This document shows, in pieces, positions 18,067-26,799 of a stretch of DNA of 64,000 nt (position 1 is the stretch's first letter; every line of letters begins with the position of its first letter). A program made the translations under genes and the position numbers. The stretch lies in NCBI GenBank assembly GCA_004015825.1, contig SAYS01000008.1:1-64000 (forward strand), in the 5' to 3' direction. The DNA is from Halovenus amylolytica (lineage in GTDB: Archaea > Halobacteriota > Halobacteria > Halobacteriales > Haloarculaceae). Under the pieces are notes generated by a model that saw nothing but the letters and a program-made list of their open reading frames with translations, had not been told where the DNA came from and made no database searches.

Positions 18067-18158
18067 TCTGAATGCTGTTGGTCGAACCTCCAATCAACTA
18101 CCTACCGCTCAATCGGGAGTCGAAAGGTTGAGGTACGCAAACGCTGCTATGTACCGGT

Positions 18159-18443
18159 ATGGAACTGCGGGTAATCGACAAAGAGGAGACTGAACTCTCT
18201 ATCGAGATTGCGGGCGAGGATCACACGTTTATGAACGTTCTGAAGGGTGCGCTGCTGGAAACCGAGGGTGTCTCGGCAGCAACGTACGACATGAACCCCG
18301 AGCAGTCGGGTGGCCAGACCGATCCGGTGCTGACGATCAAAACCGAGCCATCTGTCGACGCACTCGACGCGCTCGAAGACGGTGCACAGCGTGTCATCGA
18401 GAAATCCGAGAGCCTCCAGAGTGCGTACGAGACAGCCAGCTAA
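18159..18443 (+). CDS. rpoL: DNA-directed RNA polymerase subunit L
   Basis: A 94-residue RpoL (Rpb11-like) subunit that pairs with RpoD to form the assembly platform of archaeal RNA polymerase. [18 protein letters not shown] matches the conserved helix of the alpha-like heterodimer fold, and [19 protein letters not shown] precedes the central strands. It converges with the zinc-ribbon membrane protein gene, with a 4 bp overlap of the stops. Confidence 0.96.
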   Translation: MELRVIDKEETELSIEIAGEDHTFMNVLKGALLETEGVSAATYDMNPEQSGGQTDPVLTIKTEPSVDALDALEDGAQRVIEKSESLQSAYETAS

Positions 18444-19417
18444 CTCTCACAGATAAACTGCGACAGGATCAGTTCGTTTTCGACGCCGTGGATGTCGACA
18501 CCGATCACTGTTCCTGGGGTATCGACGTCCACCGAGTCCGCGAACTCCGTTCCGAGTTCTTCGGGTGAGTTCCCGTCTTGCATGGTAACTGTAACCGTCT
18601 CTAGCGACGGGTTCGCCGAACACTCCTCGCGCAGGAGATCGGAGAGCTCCTCGTTTGTCGGCAGCGCCCCGTCTCCGAGTAGCGACTTGATCCGCCGCTG
18701 GTTGTAGAAGGTCGCAACGTCGTCCAGATACGCCGAGCGGTCGAGTGTTCTGCTCTCTGTCCCAGCCCGCCGCTCGTTGAGCTGTTCGACGTACGAGCCC
18801 TCGACGTCCGCGAGTGCGATCCCACTCACCACTGATTCGTTGCCGGGTACGTTCTCTACCTCGGGTACGCTGTCGTCCGGGAAGAAGGGGAGATCGACCA
18901 CGCCCGCAGCGCCGAGTCCGAACACCACAGCGATCAACAGGACAACACCGAGGACGGCAGCGTATCTCGGTGTCACCAGATCCAGATAGCCCGGAATCGT
19001 GAGTTCGTCGTCGCTGATCGTTTTCGTCTCCCGTTCGAACGTTGCCGTCCCACACCGGTCACACGGTGGGTTATTTTTCGTGTGTTCCTTGCCACAGCTC
19101 TGGCACACCCAGACGGTCATCGTGTCCTGCTCGATAGATTCCACCTTCTCCGCGTTTGGTCCATCCGTCAGATCCGCATCGGTGACGACCTTCTCCCGGC
19201 GTTCGAAAGTCGCGTTGTTACAGCGGCTACAGGGTGGGGAGTTTTTCGTGTGTTCACGCCCACACTCCGTACAGACCCAGACCAGCATCGAATCCTGGTC
19301 GTCACCTGCTCCGGCTTGCTGGACGACGGCCTCCTCGAATTTCCCGTGGCCACAGTTGTCACAGGGCGGGTCGTTCTCTTCGTGTGGTTTACCACACCAC
19401 TCACACCGCCATCTCAT
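18440..19417 (-). CDS. Triple zinc-ribbon membrane protein with extracytoplasmic domain
   Basis: A 325-residue protein whose N-terminal 140 residues hold three near-identical zinc ribbons: [40 protein letters not shown] and [20 protein letters not shown], each followed by a (H/N)-(G/N/T)-x-(T/K)-FE pattern. One transmembrane helix (about 165-187) follows. The remaining 140 residues include [11 protein letters not shown] and [13 protein letters not shown], suggestive of a CAP/SCP-like domain without confident catalytic residues. The ribbons would be cytoplasmic if the rest is outside. Function unknown. Confidence 0.75.
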   Translation of the reverse strand: MRWRCEWCGKPHEENDPPCDNCGHGKFEEAVVQQAGAGDDQDSMLVWVCTECGREHTKNSPPCSRCNNATFERREKVVTDADLTDGPNAEKVESIEQDTMTVWVCQSCGKEHTKNNPPCDRCGTATFERETKTISDDELTIPGYLDLVTPRYAAVLGVVLLIAVVFGLGAAGVVDLPFFPDDSVPEVENVPGNESVVSGIALADVEGSYVEQLNERRAGTESRTLDRSAYLDDVATFYNQRRIKSLLGDGALPTNEELSDLLREECSANPSLETVTVTMQDGNSPEELGTEFADSVDVDTPGTVIGVDIHGVENELILSQFICES

Positions 19418-19544
19418 TGTCCTGAGTTACTGGAGTTCCTGTATAAATACTGCTGTTTGCCTCGTTTCACAGCAGTAGCTATCCGGATACTCGAACCTGC
19501 TGCTGTGGGGGCGGTTGTGAAAAAATGTCGGCGTTGTCCGTCCC

Positions 19545-19934
19545 TTAGATGACGCGGTTCTGGAGGTAGTCGAGGTGTTTTGCGTTGTACACAATTTTCA
19601 CCTCGTCCGTCTCGGCCGATCCGATGCAGGTCAGACGGACATCTTTCTCTTCGACTTCCTCGTCGGAGAGGATCTGCTGCATGTCCATGTCGATTTCGCC
19701 GTCGACGACGATGGCGGCACAGTTCGCACAGGCACCTGCACGGCACGAGAACGGCCAGTCGTAGCCCTGGGCCTCGGCTGCTTCGAGGATGTACTCCCCT
19801 TCGTTGACGTCGAGCGTCCCGTAATCCTCGTCGTCGAGGCCTGCATCTGCTGCTTTGTCGAATACGCCTGGTTCGTACATGTCCCAGTCGTTGTCGTCTA
19901 CAACTTCGTAGTTGAGGTATTCTACAGTTGGCAT
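19545..19934 (-). CDS. 2Fe-2S plant-type ferredoxin (haloarchaeal)
   Basis: A 129-residue ferredoxin, longer than plant ferredoxins because of the acidic N-terminal halophilic insertion (about residues 10-45). Cluster ligands are C64, C69, C72 and C103, in CRAGACANC and LTCIG. It ends YLQNRVI, as in characterised haloarchaeal ferredoxins. [10 protein letters not shown] is the accepted family start, so the second of two adjacent ATGs was chosen. Likely electron carrier for oxoacid:ferredoxin oxidoreductases. Confidence 0.95.
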   Translation of the reverse strand: MPTVEYLNYEVVDDNDWDMYEPGVFDKAADAGLDDEDYGTLDVNEGEYILEAAEAQGYDWPFSCRAGACANCAAIVVDGEIDMDMQQILSDEEVEEKDVRLTCIGSAETDEVKIVYNAKHLDYLQNRVI

Positions 19935-20060
19935 CATCCATCTATTTTACGTCCACCGGGTTAGACTTTGCTGTTTCTGGTAATGTAACCGGTAAAGCAA
20001 AACAGTATGATGGATCGACAGGGAGAACGCGTGACTGGGCCCAAACAGCCGAATGACAGG

Positions 20061-20630
20061 TTATTCGCCGCTCGGAAACTCCTGAAACAGTGAATCGAAA
20101 TCGTCGTCGAAACCGGAGACTGCCGTGTCAGCCTCCGACTCCAGTTCTTCGACGCGGTTGACCATCTCCTGGTACTCCGCGCTCTCCTGGAGTTCAGAGG
20201 GTGTTTTTTCTGCTTCCAGGGTGGCTTTTTTCGACGTTAGTGCAAAATACTCCTGTAACGTCTCGTTGTACTCGTCACGTTCGAGCATCGACTCGACTGC
20301 CTCGTCGAGATCCTCGCGCATCACCGGTTTCGTGAGATAGTCGTCGAACTCCATCGAGACGATATCGAAATCAGGGTCCACGGCGGTCACCATGACGACG
20401 CGGCAATCGAGGTTGCGCTCGCGGATCCGTTCGAGCACCTCGTCGCCGGAGTGGTCGGGCATCTGACGGTCGAGAAACACGATATCGACCGCTCCATCTA
20501 CCTTCTCGAGTGCCTCCTCGCCGCCATACGCGGTCCGGACTTCGTGGTCCATCTCGAGCCAGGTCGTATAGAGATCAGCAATATCCTCCTCGTCGTCAAC
20601 AACTAGTATCGTAGTTTGTTCGTTGCTCAT
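20061..20630 (-). CDS. HalX-domain response regulator
   Basis: A 189-residue two-component receiver. The receiver domain (residues 8-118) has the acidic pocket VDDEED, phospho-acceptor VFLDRQMPD, conserved VMVTA and Lys in YLTKPV. A HalX-type C-terminal region (about 120-175, MLERDEYNETLQEYFALTSK) follows, then an acidic tail. The start at 20630 gives MSNEQTTILVVDDEED. No histidine kinase is next to it, so its partner is elsewhere. Likely a signalling adaptor rather than a DNA-binding regulator. Confidence 0.92.
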   Translation of the reverse strand: MSNEQTTILVVDDEEDIADLYTTWLEMDHEVRTAYGGEEALEKVDGAVDIVFLDRQMPDHSGDEVLERIRERNLDCRVVMVTAVDPDFDIVSMEFDDYLTKPVMREDLDEAVESMLERDEYNETLQEYFALTSKKATLEAEKTPSELQESAEYQEMVNRVEELESEADTAVSGFDDDFDSLFQEFPSGE

Positions 20631-20878
20631 AGCTGTATCAGTGTCCTGTCGCGACCCCTGAGCGGCCACCAACCGAACGGAGAGTCCGTTTTCCAGCGAC
20701 GGGTCGGAACCGTCTGCCGACCACCGCCCACCGTCGAAATAAATCCACCAGGTAACTCTCTGTGTGCTGCACACATTCGGTATAGTAGAGTGGAATTAAA
20801 ATAGTATCGGCTGGGTCGGACGAGCCCCCACTGCCGACGGCACACAATATACTTTGTTTTCGCGTACATACGGGGACT

Positions 20879-21325
20879 GTGTCAGGTGAATCGTCAGATC
20901 CGACAGTCATCCGGTCGATCGCGGTCACTGTCGACGATCTCGTCTCTGCGCTGGAGACGAACCGGACGAGTTCGAAAAATGCCGTTCTTCGAGTGACACC
21001 GCCGTTCAGCGGCCGGATGCGCGCTCGACTCCACATCGATCTCGGGACAGCATACAGCCAACAGCCACAGCCGATTCACATTCAGCCCCGAGCACTGATC
21101 GACGGGGCACTCCCGGCGTATCCCGAACCGGCCGAAACCGAGGACGAACTCCGGACAGATCCGTCGACGACGTACACGGTCGAGCGTCATCGCCGTCGGC
21201 ACGAAGCGGCCATCGAGCAGTGGCGCGAGCAGGTGCCCGACGCTGTCAGCGATCGGGCGACGATCGAAACACCGGCCGGTGACCACGAGCTTTCAGTCTC
21301 ACTCCTCGGGGCTGCTAGTGACTAG
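20879..21325 (+). CDS. Conserved haloarchaeal hypothetical protein
   Basis: A 148-residue soluble protein with a GTG start (MSGESSDPTVIRS). No known domain is recognised. The region SSKNAVLRVTPPFSGRMRARLH has beta-strand character, and the C-terminal third contains an Arg/Glu-rich helix followed by ETPAGDHELSVSLLG. Codon use matches the core genes. It is divergent from the response regulator. Function unknown. Confidence 0.7.
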   Translation: MSGESSDPTVIRSIAVTVDDLVSALETNRTSSKNAVLRVTPPFSGRMRARLHIDLGTAYSQQPQPIHIQPRALIDGALPAYPEPAETEDELRTDPSTTYTVERHRRRHEAAIEQWREQVPDAVSDRATIETPAGDHELSVSLLGAASD

Positions 21326-21472
21326 CTCACACGGCTCGATAAAATATCTTGCTGGCTCTCAGGCTGTGGTCGGGGGGTTTCAGGGACGTCCATCTGCGAA
21401 AAATGTGCCAAAATATCACGAAGCCTGATGCGGTTATTTATAATAGCTATGTCTATCTTTACACGAGTGTCA

Positions 21473-21718
21473 ATGTCGAGCTCCTCCATAACCGATCCTG
21501 GATTTATCCGTGATGCACTGTCCAGTCACTCGGTCCCCCAGCTGCTTGCACGGCCAGTCAAACGGGTGTCGTTCTGGGCAGCGATCGTCCTCCCTTTTAT
21601 GCATCTGTCGTTGCTCACGGCTGGACTCGATTCGCAATCGATGCTCACCGCATTTATTGCACTCGTTGTGTTGAATGTCGTTGCCCTGTACTTCGGTCAC
21701 CGGCACGGCCAGGAGTAA
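21473..21718 (+). CDS. Small two-helix membrane protein
   Basis: An 81-residue protein starting MSSSSITDPGFIRDAL, with hydrophobic helices at about 31-50 and 57-75 and a short basic tail. In-frame starts at 21428 and 21449 would add 8 to 15 residues, but the ATG at 21473 gives the most protein-like N-terminus. No family recognised. It stands between the hypothetical gene and the RNase HI gene. Confidence 0.55.
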   Translation: MSSSSITDPGFIRDALSSHSVPQLLARPVKRVSFWAAIVLPFMHLSLLTAGLDSQSMLTAFIALVVLNVVALYFGHRHGQE

Positions 21719-21876
21719 CGGCCCGCCAGCGGATGGCTCGGGGAACGCTTCTCTTCTATTTCTGAAAGATCTGTCTCGGTTCCGGACACGGGAGTGTCGC
21801 CAGACCGTCTTCAGCTACCTGATACTGGAGTATCAACAGCGGCACAATTTAAGAGGGATGAGGTCCAACAACGTGT

Positions 21877-22497
21877 ATGGCCGCATACGGCCGGCCGTCA
21901 TTACGAGACTTGTTCGACGAGGCACCGACGCCACACATTGCCCACCCACCGGCAACACACCATCGAGATTTCTACCTCGCCACCGATGGCTCCTTTCGAC
22001 AGGCCGGTGGCGGGCTCGGCGTCGTCATCGAAACGCGAGACGGAACACGTGTTACACGGCTCTCCGTCCCGAACGAACCTCCGAACAACAACGTCGCGGA
22101 GTATCAGGCACTCCACCTTGGGCTGGATGTCCTCGCGGCGAGATCACCGGACACTGCACGGGTCGGCCTCCTCATCGACCACGACGAACTTGCAGCGAAC
22201 GTGAACGCCTCGGTGCTGGCCACCCGCGACAGCCAGTACGGCACCCCACACCAGATTTCCGTCCCGGAGTATAGTGGAAACCACTGGCGTGGCATCCGCG
22301 CCAGGCTCTGTGGGTTCACCGAAATCCGGGCCGCACGGATCTCCGGCGACCGAAATCCAGCACACCCGCTCGCGAACGAACCTAACCGGTATGCACACGT
22401 CAACACCGAATCCCAGCGCTGTGTGCTGCCTGGCACCCCTGCAAGTTCGGAGGAAATCCCGCCGCCGTCCCGGTCCGAACGCGGCGCGAGCGATTAG
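21877..22497 (+). CDS. rnhA: Archaeal RNase HI-type ribonuclease H
   Basis: A 206-residue RNase H-fold protein. The core starts at residue 29 with FYLATDGSFRQAGGGLGVVI (catalytic Asp in TDGS), then NNNVAEYQALHLGLDVL (catalytic Glu in AEYQAL) and VGLLIDHDELA (third Asp). The expected final acidic residue near the C-terminus is not obvious; NPAHPLANEPNRYAH takes the usual place. It is a type 1 enzyme, separate from rnhB at 6979, and would process RNA-DNA hybrids. Confidence 0.82.
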   Translation: MAAYGRPSLRDLFDEAPTPHIAHPPATHHRDFYLATDGSFRQAGGGLGVVIETRDGTRVTRLSVPNEPPNNNVAEYQALHLGLDVLAARSPDTARVGLLIDHDELAANVNASVLATRDSQYGTPHQISVPEYSGNHWRGIRARLCGFTEIRAARISGDRNPAHPLANEPNRYAHVNTESQRCVLPGTPASSEEIPPPSRSERGASD

Positions 22498-22717
22498 ATT
22501 GCCGGCGCCTCCGATCGCTGCAACGGAGGTCGGGGTATCCTGATTGTCGTTCGTGTGTCGCCGACTGATTGTATCACGCATATCCGGGACTGTCGTGTCC
22601 CTCTTTGACCTCCACGGTCGGACCCGCTCTCGATATTATTTTCATAAGTTATGCCAATATTTGATAGAGGCATCTTGATCAATTACTGTGAATTCCCTCA
22701 ACGTCACTCAGAAAAAA

Positions 22718-22757
22718 TATAAATAGGTTGCAGTACGTACAACTCAACAGGAGGTGA
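22718..22757 (+). promoter_or_regulatory. TATA box and strong Shine-Dalgarno for the gene at 22765
   Basis: TATAAATA at 22718-22725 is followed 24 bp later by GGAGGTGA (22750-22757), eight bases before the ATG. The latter is a full match to an anti-Shine-Dalgarno. This is a leadered transcript, unlike many haloarchaeal genes, which start translation at the transcript end. Confidence 0.65.
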
Positions 22758-22764
22758 CAGAACA

Positions 22765-23007
22765 ATGGCAGTTAGTCGCAACACTGAGCACAGTCACGAA
22801 TTGACGTTCTGGGAACGGCTGTTCGATCAGTTGACGCGATACGATCTCGTCCTGACTGCCATTCCGGTACTGTTCACCATCGCGGCAGTCGTTTCGATCC
22901 TGTTTGCGATTTCATTTCACGTCACTGTCGCAGGTGGCGCAGTTCTCAGTCTCACCCTGGTCTTCGACGTGCTGTTTTTCAATCCGCCGATCGAAAACAG
23001 ACGGTAG
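22765..23007 (+). CDS. Small two-helix membrane protein
   Basis: An 80-residue protein beginning MAVSRNTEHSHELTFWERLF, with an amphipathic N-terminus and two hydrophobic helices (about 29-49 and 52-71). The perfect Shine-Dalgarno upstream supports translation. No family assigned. It converges directly with the CDP-alcohol transferase gene, whose stop is adjacent. Confidence 0.7.
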   Translation: MAVSRNTEHSHELTFWERLFDQLTRYDLVLTAIPVLFTIAAVVSILFAISFHVTVAGGAVLSLTLVFDVLFFNPPIENRR

Positions 23008-23622
23008 CTACTCCCCCGAGAGTGCTCGCATCGCGTAGTAAAATCGCTGGAGGGCGGTGATGTGGCCGACGACAGCGAAGACGACGAGGAGCCAGCCGAC
23101 AACCGTCAACTCGACAGCAGTCACGTCGACGAACGCGGCGATAGTCGTGACCACACCCATCAGCGCGAGGCGGTCCGCACGCCCGAGGAGTCCGCCGTAC
23201 ACCCGATCGAGGTCGACGGCCTGTGCCTGGGTCCCGAGATAGGAGGTCATCAACACACCGGTGACCGCCGCGAGTCCCAGCGCGTACTGGCCGACGCCTG
23301 CTGCGAGTCCAGTGATGAGGATGAGGTCTGCGTACCGGTCGAGGACGTGATCCAGCAGATCGCCGGCAGCCGACTCCGTGCCGAGTTCTCGCGCCAGTCC
23401 GCCGTCGACGAGATCCAGCACTCCGTTCAGGAAGACGAGCACCGCACCGACGAGATAGAGTAGTCGCAGCTCGCCGGCACCGTAGAAACTCACACCGGCA
23501 CCGATGGCGGCGACGATCGCGAGGATGCTGACCGAATCCGGCGTCAGCCCGACGCGTTTGGCACCGGCGATCAGCGGTTCCATCAGCCGGTCGGCGAGCG
23601 GGCGAAAGCTATCGAGTGTCAT
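23008..23622 (-). CDS. CDP-alcohol phosphatidyltransferase
   Basis: A 204-residue membrane enzyme that transfers a phosphatidyl-type group from a CDP-activated lipid to an alcohol. The family signature is present as LDLVDGGLARELGTESAAGD then LLDHVLDRYAD, i.e. D-x2-D-G-x2-A-R-x8-G-x3-D-x3-D, at about residues 63-90. Five or six hydrophobic helices follow. The alcohol (inositol, glycerol or serine) cannot be told. Its ATG overlaps the stop of the upstream kinase gene as ATGA, placing it last in the hisC operon. Confidence 0.9.
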   Translation of the reverse strand: MTLDSFRPLADRLMEPLIAGAKRVGLTPDSVSILAIVAAIGAGVSFYGAGELRLLYLVGAVLVFLNGVLDLVDGGLARELGTESAAGDLLDHVLDRYADLILITGLAAGVGQYALGLAAVTGVLMTSYLGTQAQAVDLDRVYGGLLGRADRLALMGVVTTIAAFVDVTAVELTVVGWLLVVFAVVGHITALQRFYYAMRALSGE

Positions 23623-24119
23623 AGATACTCTACGAAAGAGACGGTGCCAGCGCTCGGTTCGCGCCGTCCCTGAACGACGGAGTCGATCGCATCGGCGACT
23701 TCCCCGGGCGACCTGTCCGTGGTGTCGATCTCGTAGACGTTCTCGGTGCCGTGGCGGTCGACCGCCTCGCCGAGGATCACATCCAGGGCTTCGCTCTTGG
23801 CGTTTTCCTCGATGGACGCGTCGCGTTTGCCGGCAAGCCGGTCTTCGAGTGTCTCTGGATGGCACCGAAGAACGACGACCCGGTCTGCATCGAACCGGTG
23901 GGCGAGGTGGGACTCGAAGAGAATTCCGTCACGACCTTCGAGCCACTCGCGGACCGCATCCAGATCCACGATCGCCGAGTCGCGTTCGTCGTCGTGACCG
24001 GTCGTTAGCCCCTCCTCCGCGACGAGTTCGTTGAGGTGGACGACGTCGAGATCAGTTTCGAGGGCCTCGACAGCGGTCGTTTTCCCAGTTCCTGGGGTCC
24101 CGGTCACGGCGACTCTCAC
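23619..24119 (-). CDS. AK6-type adenylate kinase (Fap7/hCINAP family)
   Basis: A 166-residue P-loop NMP kinase. The GTG start at 24119 gives VRVAVTGTPGTGKTTAVEAL, with the Walker A motif at the extreme N-terminus as in Fap7/AK6 proteins. VVHLNELV, then IVDLDAVREWL and ILFESHLAHRF, form the NMP-binding part. VVVLRCHPETLEDRL and KRDASIEENAKSEALDVI form the lid. In eukaryotes and archaea the family acts in small-subunit ribosome maturation. GTGA overlaps the hisC stop and ATGA overlaps the next start, so it is translationally coupled on both sides. Confidence 0.9.
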   Translation of the reverse strand: MRVAVTGTPGTGKTTAVEALETDLDVVHLNELVAEEGLTTGHDDERDSAIVDLDAVREWLEGRDGILFESHLAHRFDADRVVVLRCHPETLEDRLAGKRDASIEENAKSEALDVILGEAVDRHGTENVYEIDTTDRSPGEVADAIDSVVQGRREPSAGTVSFVEYL

Positions 24120-25189
24120 TCGGCGAGCACCTCGTTTATGATCTCGACCGCCCGGCGGGTACCTTCCCGGGTCCCGCAGGTAATCCGGACACAGGCTGGC
24201 AGGCCGAAACTCGAACAGTCCCGGATGATGACACCCTCGCGCTGGGTCGCGTCGGCGACTGCGGAGGCATCCCCCACCTCTGCGAGAACGAAGTTGCCGC
24301 CGCTTTCCCAGGTGGGTGCGTCGAGGTGGTCGTGCATGTACTCTCGCGCCCACTTTGTCGTTTCGACGGTCGCTTCGACGTGTTCGTCGTCGGAGAGGGC
24401 TGCGTAGGCTGCCTTGCAGGCGACCGTGTTCACTGCAAACGGCGTGTTAATTCGCTCGTAGGCATCGGCCCACTCCGCGGGGACGAGGCCGTAGCCGACT
24501 CGGAGTCCAGCCAGTCCGTAGGCTTTCGAGAACGTCCGGAGGATCGCGATATCCTCGCGGTCGTCGACCAGCGGCCTGGCCGATGGCTGGTCTGTAAACT
24601 CGCCGTAGGCTTCGTCGACGACGACGAGTGTCTCCTCGCTTGTCTCCGCGGCGAGTCGTTCGATCTCGTCGAGCGGCATCTCGGAGCCAGTCGGATTGTG
24701 CGGCGTCGTCACGTAGATGATCCGGTGGTCGTCGTATACATCGAGGATGCTGTCGGCCGACTGTTCGAAGCCGGTTTCCTTTTCGATTCGGTACTGGTCG
24801 ACAGCTGCGCCGTGATACCGTGCGCTCATCGGGTAGTACGCGAAGCCGGGGTCGGGTGCGAGCACTCGATCCTCTTCGGTGAGAAAGGCGCGCCCGAAGT
24901 AATCCAGGAGGCCGTCGCCACCGACTGTGGGCCACACCTGGGCGAAGTCGATCTCCCACTTTTCGGCGATGGCGTCGGTGAGATCCGTGTGGGCGGCTTT
25001 CGGGTACGTGTGGATCTGGTCGGCCGTCTCGTGGACCGCCTCGACGGCGGCCGGGCTCGGTCCGAAGGCGTTCTCGTTCGAGGAGAGTTTCACCAGTCCG
25101 TCCGGGTCGAGGCCGAGATCGCGAGCGACTTCTTCGACACCGCGACCAGCGCTGTAGGGAATGTGCGCCGACAGATCCCGTGTTTGCAT
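24116..25189 (-). CDS. hisC: Histidinol-phosphate aminotransferase
   Basis: A 357-residue fold-type I PLP aminotransferase of histidine synthesis. The N-terminus (MQTRDLSAHIPYSAGRGVEE) is typical. LSSNENAFGPSP is the substrate-entry motif, TTPHNPTGSEM and VVVDEAYGEF are cofactor contacts, and FSKAYGLAGLRVGYG carries the PLP-binding Lys (about residue 225). It heads an overlapping operon with the AK6 kinase and the CDP-alcohol transferase; the other his genes are not here. Confidence 0.94.
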   Translation of the reverse strand: MQTRDLSAHIPYSAGRGVEEVARDLGLDPDGLVKLSSNENAFGPSPAAVEAVHETADQIHTYPKAAHTDLTDAIAEKWEIDFAQVWPTVGGDGLLDYFGRAFLTEEDRVLAPDPGFAYYPMSARYHGAAVDQYRIEKETGFEQSADSILDVYDDHRIIYVTTPHNPTGSEMPLDEIERLAAETSEETLVVVDEAYGEFTDQPSARPLVDDREDIAILRTFSKAYGLAGLRVGYGLVPAEWADAYERINTPFAVNTVACKAAYAALSDDEHVEATVETTKWAREYMHDHLDAPTWESGGNFVLAEVGDASAVADATQREGVIIRDCSSFGLPACVRITCGTREGTRRAVEIINEVLAE

Positions 25190-25270
25190 GCCCGGTCAAA
25201 ACAGGCGGCGAATCTTAAGCGTGCTCATTGATAGTAATCGTTTTTCCTGCGCCGGACAGACCTGGCTGTA

Positions 25271-25343
25271 GGGCGTGTGGCCTAGTGGACAGGGCGAGAG
25301 GTTCCTAACCTCTCGATCCCGGGTTCGAATCCCGGCACGCCCG
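25271..25343 (+). tRNA. tRNA-Arg (anticodon CCT)
   Basis: A full cloverleaf: acceptor GGGCGTG (25271-25277) pairs with CACGCCC (25336-25342), discriminator G at 25343. The anticodon stem AGAGG/CCTCT encloses TTCCTAA with anticodon CCT, and the T arm is GGGTTCGAATCCC. No CCA and no intron. The 3' side borders a series of imperfect copies of its own T arm and acceptor. Confidence 0.95.
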
Positions 25344-25500
25344 TGCAGCGACCGCAGGGAGCGAAACCGGAACCGGGATTCGAACCACGCAAAACCGAAC
25401 GAAGTGAGGTTTTGCACCGGGTTCGAATCCCGGCACGCTCGCTATGCCCGCGTGCCGTAGCTCGCAAACACTGCGTGTTTGCTCACTCCCGGCACGCCCG
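25344..25500 (+). repeat. Serial partial copies of the tRNA-Arg 3' end
   Basis: At 25417-25441 a 25 bp copy of the T arm plus acceptor end recurs (CCGGGTTCGAATCCCGGCAC then GCTCG, against GCCCG in the gene). A shorter copy (TCCCGGCACGCCCG) is at 25487-25500, and a degenerate T-arm match (CCGGGATTCGAACCACGC) at 25373-25390. Short palindromes (AAAACC...GGTTTT and GCAAACACTGCGTGTTTGC) fill the space. The pattern fits repeated integration or excision at the tRNA 3' end. Confidence 0.75.
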
Positions 25501-25992
25501 TAGATCAAAAATCGAAAGACTGCGGCAGGATTCGTTAAACTCTGAAAGAACGACCGTCCAGTTGCTGAACGAAAGGAGTTTGACTGGGCACTGCCAGTCG
25601 CCATACCACGCACGACGAGTTGCTGCACGACGATGAGAGTGCAACCACGACGAGTATATTTTGGATACGTATACGATCGAACGGCGTGGCGGCGCATACA
25701 AACCCGGTGACGACTGACCGTTTCTGTTCCATCTGGCTCCCAGTGCTGGGAGACACATCACGTTTGCAGGCCTATCCACACACGACACGAGGAGTGGCGA
25801 TAGTTCGAGAGCTATTGTGATCGAGATCTGTCAAAAGAGGTGTGCAAGATGGAACGCGCGAACCACACGGGCGAGACTCGGAATATCGTAGTACCATCAT
25901 TCGGTAGGCAGGACGGGTATGTCGATTCCGTTTCATCGAGGTCGAATCGGGGCTCCCGCAGACTTATATTGTGAGCGCAATTATGGTATTGT
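25501..25992. other. Non-coding gap, no gene recognised
   Basis: About 490 bp between the tRNA-Arg repeats and the toxin-antitoxin pair. Short open frames exist on both strands, but none has haloarchaeal codon use or a recognisable motif. A TATA-like CTTATATT (25963-25970) about 26 bp before the antitoxin ATG suggests a leaderless promoter. This may be the decayed edge of an integrated element. Confidence 0.5.
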
Positions 25993-26277
25993 ATGTCGGA
26001 TGCAGATACAAATGATACACCAGATCCGGACAAGACGAACATCAACATCCGAATCACCGAGTCATTTCTGGAAGACATCGATGGGACATGGGAACAAGAG
26101 GGGTTCAACTCGCGGAGCGAATTTATTCGATACGTTCTCCGGGACGCGGTGAAACACCCCTCGTTCACGCGGGAGAGCTGGAAGCAGATTGCCTCCGAAG
26201 AGCACAAACTGCGGACCGGTGAGGGCGAGGCTATCAGCAGTGAAGACGTGAAGGCACAACTGGGACAGGATGACTGA
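25993..26277 (+). CDS. Ribbon-helix-helix antitoxin
   Basis: A 94-residue protein with an N-terminal acidic linker, then a ribbon-helix-helix core at about residues 15-55: TNINIRITESFLEDID is the DNA-contacting strand and first helix, and FNSRSEFIRYVLRDAV the second helix. The C-terminal part (WKQIASEEHKLRTGEG) would wrap the toxin. It overlaps the downstream toxin gene by 8 bp and probably represses its own promoter. Confidence 0.85.
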   Translation: MSDADTNDTPDPDKTNINIRITESFLEDIDGTWEQEGFNSRSEFIRYVLRDAVKHPSFTRESWKQIASEEHKLRTGEGEAISSEDVKAQLGQDD

Positions 26278-26551
26278 CAACTGGGACTGGGAGTTTCGGA
26301 AATCCGCTCAGGACACCTTCGGACAGCTGGATGACCACCAGCAGGACCGCATCGTCTCGAAGCTAGACGAGATAGTTGCCGACGAGTGGCGGACTCCTGA
26401 CGAGTATCTGGAGCCCCTCACCGGGTCGCCGTATTCGAAACTCAGGATCGGGTCGTTCCGACTGGCGTGTTCGGCTCGCCACGACGAGCAGCTGCTCCGC
26501 GTCTACAGCATCGAACACAGGTCAGGCGCGTACACCGCCGACGACGACTGA
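26270..26551 (+). CDS. RelE/ParE-superfamily toxin
   Basis: A 93-residue protein with a RelE-fold pattern: WDWEFRKSAQDTFGQLDD, DRIVSKLDEIV, the hallmark YLEPLTGSPYSKLRIGSFRL (G-x-x-x-x-x-R-x-G-x-x-R-L) and LLRVYSIEHRSGAY, ending acidic. Its start overlaps the antitoxin stop, a normal type II arrangement. Catalytic residues for mRNA cleavage cannot be assigned with certainty. It lies at the tRNA-Arg edge of the accessory island. Confidence 0.85.
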   Translation: MTDNWDWEFRKSAQDTFGQLDDHQQDRIVSKLDEIVADEWRTPDEYLEPLTGSPYSKLRIGSFRLACSARHDEQLLRVYSIEHRSGAYTADDD

Positions 26552-26799
26552 CTGTTTGCAGGAACGACAGTGCTCAGTGGCGGACTCGCTTTTCCACGCT
26601 AGCTCCGGAGGATTCTGCAATCGGCATCATCCTTCCTTGATAACGGCTACGTCATGCTCCCAGTTCAATGTCGAAATCTGGATATCACGTTATTATCCTC
26701 AACTACCGTCCACTAAATCACGTCAATATCCGAATCTACGTTCCCAACTCGGTGGAATACACCGAAATTGTTTACATATTGGTGCTATATGTGGCGGAT

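Noticed and set aside
25970..25994. Lac-operator-like TTGTGAGCGCAATT upstream of the antitoxin
   Set aside because: Only half-site resemblance and no LacI-type regulator here; likely chance.
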